Source of the DNA: Gillisella vitis
GTDB lineage: Bacteria; Pseudomonadota; Alphaproteobacteria; Rhizobiales; Rhizobiaceae
Length of the DNA: 64,000 bases
NCBI GenBank assembly: GCA_009744235.1
Contig: WPHV01000006.1
Span: 334,985 to 398,984, forward strand
Direction of reading: 5' to 3'
Part shown: one piece after another, positions 18,676 through 27,038 of the stretch
Position numbering within the stretch: the first letter of the stretch is position 1
Layout: each line of letters starts with the position of its first letter
The notes under the pieces: generated by a model
What the model saw: only the letters and a program-made list of their open reading frames with translations
What the model was told of the DNA's origin: nothing
Databases searched by the model: none
Position numbers and translations under genes: made by a program

Positions 18676-18697
18676 TTGACGTTTACGCGAACGTCAA
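18676..18697. promoter_or_regulatory. TTGACGTT/AACGTCAA palindrome before the nitronate monooxygenase-like gene
   Basis: Perfect 8-bp arms around TACGCG, ending 15 bases before the ATG at 18713. The same TTGACGT/ACGTCAA core occurs upstream of fadD, so one regulator may act on both. Confidence 0.55.
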
Positions 18698-18712
18698 TTA
18701 TTCGAGGCCCAA

Positions 18713-19678
18713 ATGGCTCTTCCAGATATCCTGTCTCGTCACCTCAGACTTCCGGTGATTGCATCGCCTTTGTTCATCATTTCGCATCCGCGCCTGACGC
18801 TGGCGCAGTGCAAGGCGGGTGTGGTTGGCGCCTTCCCTGCGTTGAACGCCCGGCCTGAAGCGCAACTGGACGAATGGCTGGATGAGATTACGCAGGAGCT
18901 TGCCGCCCATGACCGCGCAAATCCCGAGCGTCCCGCTGCGCCGTTTGCCGTCAACCAGATCGTCCATGGCTCCAACAAACGGCTGGAGCACGACCTGGGC
19001 ATGTGCGTCAAATACAAGGTGCCGATCGTCATCTCTTCGCTGGGCGCCGTGCCGGAGGTGAATGCCGCTATCCACTCCTATGGCGGTATCGTGCTGCATG
19101 ACGTGATCAACAATCGCCATGCCCATTCGGCGATCCGCAAGGGCGCCGACGGCCTGATCGCGGTTGCCGCCGGTGCCGGCGGCCATGCGGGAACGCTGTC
19201 GCCCTTCGCACTCCTTCAGGAAATCCGCGAATGGTTCGATGGGCCGCTGCTGCTTGCTGGCTCGATCTCGACCGGCGGCGCCATTCTTGCTGCTCAAGCG
19301 GCAGGTGCCGACATGGCCTATATCGGTTCGCCCTTCATTGCCACGCAAGAGGCGCGGGCGCCGGATGCCTACAAGCAGGCTCTCGTTGAGGCCAGTGCCA
19401 CCGATATCGTCTACTCTAACTATTTTACCGGCATTCACGGCAATTACCTGCGCTCCTCCATCGTTGCCGCAGGTCTGGACCCGGACAAATTGCCGGAAGC
19501 CGATCCCAGCAAGATGGATTTCGGCAGCGCCGTCACTGGCGCCAAAGCGTGGAAGGACATCTGGGGCTGCGGCCAAGGCATCGGTGCCATCAAGTCCGTG
19601 GAGCCCGTTGCCGCGCTGGTTGAACGACTGGACACGGAATATCGCGCCGCCCGGGACAGGATCTGCGGAAAAGTGTAA
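18713..19678 (+). CDS. Nitronate monooxygenase / 2-nitropropane dioxygenase family FMN enzyme
   Basis: 321-residue TIM-barrel flavoprotein. The N-terminal LPVIASPLFIISHPRL, the AAGAGGHAGTLSPFAL phosphate/FMN-binding segment and GSISTGGAILAAQAAGADMAYIGSPF match the family. Members oxidise alkyl nitronates; several are really enoyl reductases or of unknown substrate. It stands alone between the membrane-protein gene and tRNA-Thr. The palindrome directly before the start suggests repression by a regulator that may also see fadD. Confidence 0.88.
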   Translation: MALPDILSRHLRLPVIASPLFIISHPRLTLAQCKAGVVGAFPALNARPEAQLDEWLDEITQELAAHDRANPERPAAPFAVNQIVHGSNKRLEHDLGMCVKYKVPIVISSLGAVPEVNAAIHSYGGIVLHDVINNRHAHSAIRKGADGLIAVAAGAGGHAGTLSPFALLQEIREWFDGPLLLAGSISTGGAILAAQAAGADMAYIGSPFIATQEARAPDAYKQALVEASATDIVYSNYFTGIHGNYLRSSIVAAGLDPDKLPEADPSKMDFGSAVTGAKAWKDIWGCGQGIGAIKSVEPVAALVERLDTEYRAARDRICGKV

Positions 19679-19761
19679 CGGATACCAAAAGGCATCTTGA
19701 AATCTGCGATGTTTGCCTGTATCCACCCGCACACATCGCAGGCCGGTCTTCGGCCTCGCGT

Positions 19762-19837
19762 GCCGCTTTAGCTCAGGTGGTAGAGCACATCATTCGTAAT
19801 GATGGGGTCGCAGGTTCGAGTCCTGCAAGCGGCACCA
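19762..19837 (+). tRNA. tRNA-Thr (anticodon CGU)
   Basis: 76 bases with a complete cloverleaf: acceptor GCCGCTT pairs with AAGCGGC, D-arm AGCTCAGGTGGTAGAGC, anticodon loop TTCGTAA, T-arm GCAGGTTCGAGTCCTGC, discriminator A and encoded CCA. The anticodon CGT reads ACG. Confidence 0.97.
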
Positions 19838-20450
19838 TTTAAACTTCCTTGAATTTGCAGTCTGAAACGATAGATCGCCAAGGTCTACCAGAATGTATGT
19901 CTGCGTAAATGTCACTCGATTTCAATTGATTGAGGAAATTTCAAGAGGCAGCGTTCCCTTGGATGTCCGCGCTAACCTTGGGCATCCGCGTCATAGCTCC
20001 AAGCATGCTGGTCTGCCCGTTCTGTTCGCGACATGCACGCCTCCCTTGGTTTGCCATGAACATGGTTCTCGACGGATGGGCGAGAAGCAAGGATCTCGTC
20101 GCTGATGATCTATTCTCGAGAGCAGAATAGTCTTTAAATTCGGTCCGAACACATGCCGGGAAAGCGCGGAGTCAATCGATCATCAGTTTAAGGAATTATT
20201 TTGCAGACTGAATGCGTTAAAGCGCAAGCAACTCTACAGTTGGACACTAAGCTAGGAGAATAGTTGCCGGGTGTATGCTATGCGAACCCAGGTCATCGAT
20301 TTACGTCAATAACCGCCACCTTTTCACCGTGTCCTAATAATATATTTTGGCCATCTTGCGAAACTGATTTCCCCATGATTGTATAGACAACTTCGTCACT
20401 GACCGCTTACGTCAGATGTGAATGCGCAGCCACTGACCGCAGGGGATTGC
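19838..20450. other. Gene-free stretch after tRNA-Thr
   Basis: About 610 bases, more AT-rich than the flanks. Short open frames here have no ribosome site and no recognisable protein character. The only feature I can support is the operator-like palindrome at 20379-20390 near the right end. Position behind a tRNA gene is a common site of past integration, but no repeat of the tRNA 3' end was found in the window. Confidence 0.5.
20379..20390. promoter_or_regulatory. HutC-type operator candidate upstream of the ABC importer
   Basis: TTGTATAGACAA is a near-perfect palindrome with one mismatch, close to the TTGTATATACAA form bound by HutC-subfamily GntR repressors. It lies about 60 bases before the ATPase start, and a HutC-like regulator is encoded four genes downstream. 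Confidence 0.5.
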
Positions 20451-21563
20451 ATGATAACATTCGACCAAGTCAGCAAGCATTACGGCGACACAACACCTGC
20501 CGTTAACAGTCTTTCGCTGGTGGCACCCAGCGGTAAGCTGACCATTTTGGTCGGTCCTTCCGGCTGCGGCAAGACAACGTCTTTGCGGATGATCAACAGG
20601 CTGATTACGCCGTCGTCCGGATCTATTCTGCTGGATGGCGAACAAACCGGTCGGATGGATGTTCCTTTGTTGCGGCGCCGAATTGGTTATGTCATCCAGC
20701 ATGCCGGCCTCTTCCCCCATCGCACCGTTGTACAGAACATCGCGACCACGGCGCGTCTGAACGGTGCGCCGAAACAGCAGGCGCTCCGGACTGCCCATGA
20801 GCTGTTGGAGCGCGTTGGCTTGACCAGCGCTTTTGCCGATCGCTATCCATGGCAGCTTTCGGGCGGACAGCAACAGCGTGTCGGCGTGGCTCGGGCGCTG
20901 GCTTCCGATCCCAAGTTCATGCTGATGGACGAACCGTTCAGCGCCGTCGATCCGGTCGTGCGCGGCCAGTTGCAGGATGAGTTTCTCCGCCTTCAGCGTG
21001 ACATCGGCAAAACGATCATCATGGTCACCCATGACATCGACGAGGCCCTGAAGCTCGGGGATCAAGTGGCGGTGCTGCGCTCTGGGGGGACGCTGGCGCA
21101 GATCGCCACACCACAGGAACTACTGGCGCGACCGGCGGATGCCTTCGTGGCAGACTTCATTGGTCGGGACCGGGGCTACCGCTTCCTGAGTTTCGCCGAA
21201 TTCGACAGCACGGTCCCGCTTGGGGTGGAACCGACGGCCACACTTGGTGCGACGCCGGAAGCTCTTCGCCATGCTGCCACGGACCGTTGGGTTCTTGTGA
21301 CCGATGCCGCGAACCGACCCATCGGCTGGGCCGATGCGCAGGGGCTTAAACAACCGTTGCGCGAGGGTGATCTCAATCTCAGCGGGACGCTGGCACCCGA
21401 AGGCAGCAGTCTTCGCCATTTGCTCGATGCCGCGCTCAGTTCGCCTTCGGGCCGCGGCGTTGTCGTGGGTGCATCGGGCGAACTCGTCGGTACGGTCACG
21501 CTGTCGAATGTGGTTGCGGCCATTGAGGGGGCGCGTGCCGGCCAGTTTGGAATGCAGCCATGA
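20451..21563 (+). CDS. OpuC/ProV-type ABC transporter ATP-binding protein
   Basis: ATPase of a quaternary-amine/osmoprotectant-type importer. 370 residues from ATG 20451, which has AGGGG upstream. Walker A GPSGCGKTTS, the Q-loop RRRIGYVIQHAGLFPH, signature [10 protein letters not shown] and Walker B FMLMDEPFSAVDP are intact. The C-terminal 100 residues hold a CBS-like region (RWVLVTDAANRPIGWADAQG) as in OpuCA/OsmV. It starts a four-gene import operon with ATGA overlaps. With the MIO-less lyase downstream, the substrate may be a histidine betaine and not an osmolyte. Confidence 0.9.
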   Translation: MITFDQVSKHYGDTTPAVNSLSLVAPSGKLTILVGPSGCGKTTSLRMINRLITPSSGSILLDGEQTGRMDVPLLRRRIGYVIQHAGLFPHRTVVQNIATTARLNGAPKQQALRTAHELLERVGLTSAFADRYPWQLSGGQQQRVGVARALASDPKFMLMDEPFSAVDPVVRGQLQDEFLRLQRDIGKTIIMVTHDIDEALKLGDQVAVLRSGGTLAQIATPQELLARPADAFVADFIGRDRGYRFLSFAEFDSTVPLGVEPTATLGATPEALRHAATDRWVLVTDAANRPIGWADAQGLKQPLREGDLNLSGTLAPEGSSLRHLLDAALSSPSGRGVVVGASGELVGTVTLSNVVAAIEGARAGQFGMQP

Positions 21564-22210
21564 GGTTCGATTGGCTCTATCATGAATCCGGGCGGATCGC
21601 CGCGCTTTTCATCTGGCATCTCTCCCTGTCGGTCATCCCGGTTTTGATCGGTCTTGTTCTCGCATTGCCGCTCGGCTGGATCGCACAGCGTGCCGGTGTG
21701 TTTCGATCCACTCTGCTGGGTGCCGCCGGGCTTCTCTATACAATTCCGTCGCTGGCGCTGTTCGTTCTGCTGCCGCTCGTGCTTGGCACGCGGATCCTCG
21801 ATCCTCTGAATGTCGTCGTTGCGTTGACGGTGTATGCCTTGGCGCTTCTGGTGCGCACGGTCAGCGACGGCCTGGATTCGATTTCTCCTGATGTCCTTCA
21901 GGCAGCCAATGCCATGGGCTACCGCCGCGCAGCACGCCTTCTGACGGTGGAATTGCCGATCGCCGTTCCGGTCATCGCGGCCGGATTGCGGGTTGCCGTG
22001 GTGTCGAATGTCAGCATCGTTTCCGTCGCCGCTCTGGTCGGCACGCCACAGCTGGGCCTTCTCTTTACGCAAGGCCTCCAGCTGCAATTCTTGACCCCGA
22101 TCATTGCGGGCATCGTGCTCTGCGTGGTTCTGGCGGCGCTTCTGGATGGGCTTGTGCTGTTCATCGCGCATCGCTTGACACCATGGCAGCCGGGGAGGGG
22201 GCTGCGATGA
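21560..22210 (+). CDS. OpuC-type ABC transporter permease (first)
   Basis: 216 residues with five or six membrane helices (for example IWHLSLSVIPVLIGLVLALPL). The EAA-like coupling loop is near PDVLQAANAMGYRRAARLLTVELP, typical of glycine betaine/carnitine permeases OpuCB/OpuCD. The start overlaps the ATPase stop by four bases (ATGA). It pairs with the second permease immediately downstream to form a heterodimeric channel. Confidence 0.9.
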   Translation: MRFDWLYHESGRIAALFIWHLSLSVIPVLIGLVLALPLGWIAQRAGVFRSTLLGAAGLLYTIPSLALFVLLPLVLGTRILDPLNVVVALTVYALALLVRTVSDGLDSISPDVLQAANAMGYRRAARLLTVELPIAVPVIAAGLRVAVVSNVSIVSVAALVGTPQLGLLFTQGLQLQFLTPIIAGIVLCVVLAALLDGLVLFIAHRLTPWQPGRGLR

Positions 22211-22884
22211 TCGATTGGTTTTCAGATCCGGCCCATTGGACCGGAGACGGTGGCGTCATCGCGCTGGTTATCCAGCATCTGGCCTATAGTGGCGCCGCAC
22301 TTCTACTGGCCTGCCTGATTGGCTTGCCCGTCGGGCTTTATGTGGGACATACCGGGCGCGGCGTGGTGTTCATCGCCGGTCTCGCCAATGCGTTGCGATC
22401 CCTTCCGAGCCTTGGCCTTATTGTGCTCCTGGTGATCCTGTTCGGCCCCGTCTTCTCGTCCGATATGGCGTTTATCGTGCCGAGCCTCATCGTGCTGGTG
22501 CTTCTGGCTGTACCGCCGATCATGACCGGCAGCTATGCCGGTATCGCGGCGGTGGACCCGGCGGCGGTCGATGCGGCGCGCGGCATGGGTAAGCGCCCGC
22601 TTGATATCCTGTTTGATGTCGAGCTGCCTTGCGCGCTGCCGCTGATTTTTTCCGGCCTGCGCAGTGCAACGCTTCAGATCATCTCAACCGCAACGATTGC
22701 CGCTTATGTCTCCCTTGGCGGCTTGGGACGACTTATTATCGATGGCCGGGCCCAGAACGATTATTACCAGATGGCGGCAGGCGCCGTTCTTGTCGGTGCG
22801 CTTGCGCTGACGGTCGATCTTTTGATCGGCGTCATATCAAGATTCACCGTCTCGCCCGGACTGACGCGCCGCCTGAAACGGTAG
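22207..22884 (+). CDS. OpuC-type ABC transporter permease (second)
   Basis: 225 residues from ATG 22207, which overlaps the previous stop as ATGA. Helices include VIQHLAYSGAALLLACLIGL and GVVFIAGLANALRSLP; the coupling loop is around AAVDAARGMGKRPLDILFDVELP. Like its partner it belongs to the OpuCB/OpuCD group. Two separate permeases plus a separate binding protein differ from the fused permease-receptor arrangement of Gram-positive EgtU-type importers. Confidence 0.9.
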   Translation: MIDWFSDPAHWTGDGGVIALVIQHLAYSGAALLLACLIGLPVGLYVGHTGRGVVFIAGLANALRSLPSLGLIVLLVILFGPVFSSDMAFIVPSLIVLVLLAVPPIMTGSYAGIAAVDPAAVDAARGMGKRPLDILFDVELPCALPLIFSGLRSATLQIISTATIAAYVSLGGLGRLIIDGRAQNDYYQMAAGAVLVGALALTVDLLIGVISRFTVSPGLTRRLKR

Positions 22885-22947
22885 CGCCGATGATGCAGTA
22901 ACGACTTTTCACCCTATGTCTCGATAAGCAACACAGGAGAAGCTCGC

Positions 22948-23862
22948 ATGGCATTCAGGATCATCACCGCTGTCAGCGCTTTGGCGCTCATGACCCTTTC
23001 AGCCGCATCAGTGCTTGCCGCAGGCGATCCGCTGGCGGCTCCGCCTACTGAGAGAACCGATACCAAGACGATTATCGTTGGTTCTGCCGATTTCCCCGAG
23101 AGCCAGCTTCTGGCGACAATCTATGCCAAGGCCCTGACCGCCAAGGGGATTAAGGTTGAGACAAAATTGAACATTGGAAGTCGCGAGGTCTATATGCCGG
23201 CCCTGCTCGACGGATCAATCGATCTCCTGCCGGAATATGCGGGTGCGGCATTGAGCTATCTCGACAAGAAAGCCACAGCCCATACGCCAGACGATGTGGC
23301 GGCGGCCCTCAAGGCTGCCCTGCCGAAGGGCGTGTCGATGCTGACACCGTCAGCGGCGCAGGATTCGGACGGCGTTGCGGTGACACGCGCGACGGCCGAG
23401 AAATACAAACTGAAGACGATTGCCGATCTCGCCCCGGTTGCTTCCGAATTCGTGCTTGGCGGTCCACCGGAATGGAAGACGCGCAAGGAAGGCATTATCG
23501 GCCTGAAGGATGTTTACGGGCTGGAGTTCAAGTCGCTGAAGGCGCTTGATGTCGGTGGCCCGCTGACGTTGTCGGCACTCGTCAATGGCCAGATACAGGC
23601 CGCTAACCTGTTTTCGACCGATCCTGCCATCGCGACGAACGATCTGGTCATGCTGGAAGATGTCAAGAACCTCTTTCCTGCCCAGAATGTGGTTCCTGTG
23701 ATCGCCACTGCGAAAGTCAGTGAGACCGTGACAAAGACGCTCGATGCAGTATCAGCCGCCCTGACCACAAAGGACCTCGTTGTTATGAACGGTCGTCTGG
23801 GCAATCATGACAGTTTCGATGTGGTCGCCGGCGACTGGCTTGCGCAACACAAGCTGAACTGA
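22948..23862 (+). CDS. OpuCC/OsmX-type periplasmic substrate-binding protein
   Basis: 304 residues with a Sec signal peptide (about 26 residues, ending SAASVLAAG). The mature protein shows the OpuAC-like pattern: IIVGSADFPESQLLATIYAKAL, LNIGSREVYMPALLDGSIDLLPEYAGAALSYL, and a second lobe with VGGPLTLSALVNGQIQAANLFSTDPAI. CAGGAG precedes the ATG. The family binds quaternary ammonium compounds through an aromatic cage, and ergothioneine receptors belong to the same fold; the ligand here cannot be named from sequence alone. Confidence 0.9.
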   Translation: MAFRIITAVSALALMTLSAASVLAAGDPLAAPPTERTDTKTIIVGSADFPESQLLATIYAKALTAKGIKVETKLNIGSREVYMPALLDGSIDLLPEYAGAALSYLDKKATAHTPDDVAAALKAALPKGVSMLTPSAAQDSDGVAVTRATAEKYKLKTIADLAPVASEFVLGGPPEWKTRKEGIIGLKDVYGLEFKSLKALDVGGPLTLSALVNGQIQAANLFSTDPAIATNDLVMLEDVKNLFPAQNVVPVIATAKVSETVTKTLDAVSAALTTKDLVVMNGRLGNHDSFDVVAGDWLAQHKLN

Positions 23863-23871
23863 TTTGGGATT

Positions 23872-23903
23872 GGCGGGCGAGCTGCATCCGCTGTTCGCCT
23901 GCC
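23872..23903. repeat. Hairpin after the substrate-binding protein gene
   Basis: GGCGGGCGA and TCGCCTGCC form a 9-bp stem with one G-U pair around a 14-base loop, starting ten bases after the stop codon. Without a T-run it is more likely a transcript-stabilising or attenuating element between transporter and regulator. Confidence 0.45.
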
Positions 23904-23981
23904 AACGCCCGGGGCCTGGCAGCGACCGGGCGCCTGATATCCAGATACGTATGCCTATCGACGACTTCATGGTTATGGATC

Positions 23982-24767
23982 ATGACACAGAATTTTTCCG
24001 GGAACGTGATGCCTCTGGTCCAGAAAGATGCGGAGATCGGGCAGGAGGACCAATCTCCTGCCACGTTGCTCTCCGCCACGCCGCTTTATGTCAAATTGAA
24101 AGACTATGTTCGCAGCCGTGTCGAAACCGGTGAGTGGAAGATCGGCCAGCGCGTTCCCTCGGAAAACGAATTGGTCGACATTCTCGGGGTGAGCCGGATG
24201 ACGGCCAATCGCGCCCTGCGCGAACTGGCGGATGAAGGGCTTGTGGTGCGCCTGCGCGGCAAAGGCTCCTTTGTCGCGACCCGGAAACGAACCTCGCAGT
24301 TTCAGAGCGTGCCCAACATTGCTGATGAAATCAGTCGCAACGGCGGTATTCATAGCGCAAGGGTGATTCTGCTTCAGATGGAAGCCTGTGGCGAGGAACT
24401 TGCCGAAGCCCTGGGCGTATCACCTGCGGACCCGGTGGCGCATTCGATCATCATGCATGCCGAAGATGGACTTCCGATGCAGATCGAGGATCGCTTCGTC
24501 AATCCCAGCTGCGTGCCTGATTATCTGCATCAGGATTTCAATGTAGTCACGCCAAATGGCTACCTGACGGACGTCGCGCCAATCGTCAAGGCGGAGCAGC
24601 ATATAGAATCGATCAATGCGCAGGCCTGGGAGTGCAAGCTTTTGGCGATCCAGAAGTCCGAACCATGTCTGCTTGTACGCCGCCGTACATGGTCGGTTGA
24701 GGGGATCGTTTCTTCTGTCCGCCTGCTCTATCCCGGCAGTCGTTATCGTCTTTACAGCAGCACGTGA
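23982..24767 (+). CDS. GntR-family regulator, HutC subfamily
   Basis: 261 residues. An N-terminal winged helix-turn-helix (about 30-100: TPLYVKLKDYVRSRVETG, RVPSENELVDILGVSRMTANRAL, GKGSFVATR) is followed by a UTRA ligand domain beginning SVPNIADEISRNGG. HutC itself senses urocanate. In this locus the ligand may instead be the lyase product, for instance thiourocanate; that is inference. It sits between the ABC importer and the lyase on the same strand. Start at 23982 is not backed by a strong ribosome site; 24009 is an alternative. Confidence 0.9.
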   Translation: MTQNFSGNVMPLVQKDAEIGQEDQSPATLLSATPLYVKLKDYVRSRVETGEWKIGQRVPSENELVDILGVSRMTANRALRELADEGLVVRLRGKGSFVATRKRTSQFQSVPNIADEISRNGGIHSARVILLQMEACGEELAEALGVSPADPVAHSIIMHAEDGLPMQIEDRFVNPSCVPDYLHQDFNVVTPNGYLTDVAPIVKAEQHIESINAQAWECKLLAIQKSEPCLLVRRRTWSVEGIVSSVRLLYPGSRYRLYSST

Positions 24768-24895
24768 GGTCCTGCCCAAATGCTGCGCTCTGACTGATTT
24801 CAAGGCGCCGTGGTTTCAAGACCGACTGGTTCCAAGAATGGAGAAACGCCTTTGTCCATCGTTGCATCACGGCCCATACCGTTCAGGAGAATTTC

Positions 24896-26383
24896 ATGAG
24901 CGTTGTTCTTGATGACGGGCTGGATTGGCGCGCTGTTGCGCGTGTCGGCGAGGGTGAGGCACTTTCTCTCTCAGACAAGGCCTATCGGCGCATCGATCGG
25001 GGAAGCCAGATCCTGGATCGTATCGTGGAAAGCGGTGTCCGCGCCTATGGCATCACTACGGGCATCGGCGCCCTCTCGGATACGGTTGTCGATCGCGCAA
25101 CGCAGGGCCGGCTGTCACGCGGGATTGTCCTCAGTCATGCCTGTGGCATCGGTCCGTTGCTGGATGTGCGTGAGGTGCGGGCTATCATGGCGGCGCAGAT
25201 CGCCAATTTCGCCCACGGCCATTCCGGTGTCCGGCGCGATATCGTCTCGCATCTGTTGGCGTTTTTAGAGCGGGATTGCATTCCCGATGTTCCGTCGCGG
25301 GGGTCTGCCGGTTATCTGACCCACAACGCCCATACCGGGCTTGTGCTGATCGGTGAGGGGCAAGCGCGCGTCGGTGGCCGTCCTCTCAGCGGGCGGGATG
25401 CTTTGGCTCAGATCGGTCTTCAACCGTTGGTGCTGGGCGCCAAGGAAGGGCTGAGCCTCGTCAACGGCACGGCATGTGCAACCGGTCTGTCGAGTGTGGC
25501 ACTGGCCCGCGCCGCGCGCCTGCAAGACTGGGCGGATGCTATCGCGGCTCTGACGCTTGAAGCGGCTGGGTGCCAGATGGATGCCTTCGATGAAGCCGTT
25601 CTCGCCCTGCGCCCTTCAAAGGGTATCGCGGCTGTCGGGGCAGCGCTTCGGGCCAGGCTCCAGGGCAGTGGACTGATTGCCGCCGCGCGCGGCAGGCGGA
25701 CCCAGGATGCCCTAAGCTTGCGGGCCGTGCCACATGCCCACGGTGCCGCACGTGACGTCTTCGATGCTTGCGCGGTGATCGTCGATCGTGAACTTGCCTC
25801 GGCCACGGATAATCCCGCTATCCTGGGGACGCCAGAAAAGCCCATCGTTTCATCACAGGCCCATGCTGTCGCCCCGGCGCTGGGTCAGGCAGCCGATAGT
25901 CTGGCGATTGCCATTGCGCAGATCGCAGCCATGAGTGAGCGCCGGATCGACCGGCTCGTCAATCCGCTGGTGAGTGGCTTGCCGCCTTTCCTCGCCACCG
26001 ATGCCGGAAGCCATTCCGGCCTGATGATCGCTCAATATACGGCGGCGGCTCTTGTTGGCGATAACCGCCGCCTTGCGGCCCCGGCTTCTACCGATGGCGG
26101 TTTGACCTCCGGCCTGCAGGAGGATTTCCTGGCTCATCCTACCGCTGCCGCCAACAAGCTGCTCGCGGTCCTCGACAATGCCGAGTATATTCTGGCGATT
26201 GAATGGATGGCGGGCGCGCAGGCCCATGATGTCCTCGCAGGTGCCGGGCAGCTAGCAGCGGGAACGAATGCCCTTTACAGCATGGCTCGCGCACACCTCC
26301 CGCCCTATTCAGACGACCGGCCACTTTCCGGCGATATTGAGAAGGTTCGCGCCCTCTTGAGAGAGCAGGCTCCGCCGCATTGA
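24896..26383 (+). CDS. Histidine-ammonia-lyase homologue lacking the MIO triad; ergothionase candidate
   Basis: 495 residues, aligned by eye along the whole aromatic amino acid lyase fold. Conserved are AYGITTGIG (Tyr51), VPSRGSAG (134-139), LVNGTA (about 187), SLR near 270 and LQED near 407. In true HAL the segment after GSVG is ASGDLAPLAH, where Ala-Ser-Gly forms the MIO cofactor; here GSAG is followed directly by YLTHNAH, exactly three residues shorter, so no MIO can form. HAL's YSLR tyrosine is also Leu (QDALSLR). Ergothionase, which eliminates trimethylamine from ergothioneine, is a known MIO-independent relative. No hutU, hutI or hutG is nearby. CAGGAG precedes the ATG. Confidence 0.75.
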   Translation: MSVVLDDGLDWRAVARVGEGEALSLSDKAYRRIDRGSQILDRIVESGVRAYGITTGIGALSDTVVDRATQGRLSRGIVLSHACGIGPLLDVREVRAIMAAQIANFAHGHSGVRRDIVSHLLAFLERDCIPDVPSRGSAGYLTHNAHTGLVLIGEGQARVGGRPLSGRDALAQIGLQPLVLGAKEGLSLVNGTACATGLSSVALARAARLQDWADAIAALTLEAAGCQMDAFDEAVLALRPSKGIAAVGAALRARLQGSGLIAAARGRRTQDALSLRAVPHAHGAARDVFDACAVIVDRELASATDNPAILGTPEKPIVSSQAHAVAPALGQAADSLAIAIAQIAAMSERRIDRLVNPLVSGLPPFLATDAGSHSGLMIAQYTAAALVGDNRRLAAPASTDGGLTSGLQEDFLAHPTAAANKLLAVLDNAEYILAIEWMAGAQAHDVLAGAGQLAAGTNALYSMARAHLPPYSDDRPLSGDIEKVRALLREQAPPH

Positions 26384-26611
26384 GGCAAATGGCTTTTGCA
26401 TTGCCGGATTTGTCGTGTGCTTTAAATCGGCAGTGTGTTTGAAAGACATAGCCATCCTTCGTCTGTTGCCACTCGGCCCGCCTGAGTCCGCGACCAGCCC
26501 GCTCCAATCGCTCCGACGGGATTTTGGCCATTTGCGCTCATGTCGACATCATTTCGGAACTTTACGACCTCCAGCGCGGTTATTTTTTTAAATCAGCAAA
26601 AGAGATGTTTC

Positions 26612-26926
26612 ATGCCTCGTGGTGACAAATCCGCTTATACCGACAAGCAAAAACGCAAGGCGGAACATATCGAAGAGAGTTACGAAAATCGTGGCGTACC
26701 CGAAAAGGAAGCGCAAAGCCGCGCTTGGGCGACGGTTAACAAAGAAAGCGGTGGCGGCAACAAGTCAGGTTCAGGTCGCGGCCACCCGGAGAACCACGCC
26801 TCGTCGGAAAAGGGCGGACGCAAGGGCGGTAAGGCTTCTGCTGCAAGAACCAGGGAAGAACGATCTGCCTCCGCAAAGAAGGCCGCAGCGACCCGTAAAC
26901 ATAATGAGCAGCATTCCCATCATTGA
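26612..26926 (+). CDS. Small basic KGG-type stress protein
   Basis: 104 residues from ATG 26612 (MPRGDKSAYTDKQ); the open frame extends upstream but that part is not protein-like. The N-terminal half, TDKQKRKAEHIEESYENRGVP, is a helical segment seen in small proteins often labelled plasmid stabilisation protein. The C-terminal half is Lys/Gly/Ala/Ser-rich (EKGGRKGGKASAARTREER), as in KGG stress-induced or nucleic-acid-binding proteins. Function is not established; no toxin partner is visible, so the plasmid-stabilisation label should not be taken literally. Confidence 0.75.
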   Translation: MPRGDKSAYTDKQKRKAEHIEESYENRGVPEKEAQSRAWATVNKESGGGNKSGSGRGHPENHASSEKGGRKGGKASAARTREERSASAKKAAATRKHNEQHSHH

Positions 26927-26933
26927 CCGTCAC

Positions 26934-26965
26934 AGCGCCGTGCATTTCAGGAAGCGAACGGCGCT
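26934..26965. terminator. Possible terminator hairpin after the KGG gene
   Basis: AGCGCCGT and ACGGCGCT are perfect 8-bp arms around a 16-base loop, starting eight bases after the stop. No strong T-run follows. The left arm sequence also resembles the inverted form of the dispersed repeat (ACAGCGCCGTGC). Confidence 0.4.
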
Positions 26966-27038
26966 TTAACCATTTATAGTTGTTGTCTAATTTATCCTTG
27001 AGTCGAGTCTGAACTCAGGAGTTGTGCAACAGAGCCTG

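Noticed and set aside
19893-20130. Small genes after tRNA-Thr
   Set aside because: Two overlapping short frames with no ribosome site and no protein-like composition.
24896-26383. Calling this gene hutH (histidine utilisation)
   Set aside because: The MIO triad and the YSLR tyrosine are missing and no hutU, hutI, hutG or hutF gene is adjacent.
26540-26611. Upstream extension of the KGG protein
   Set aside because: The added residues are hydrophobic and Phe-rich, unlike homologues, and the conserved protein starts MPRGDKS.
26612-26926. Antitoxin or plasmid-stabilisation system
   Set aside because: No toxin partner is adjacent and the sequence is of the KGG stress-protein type.
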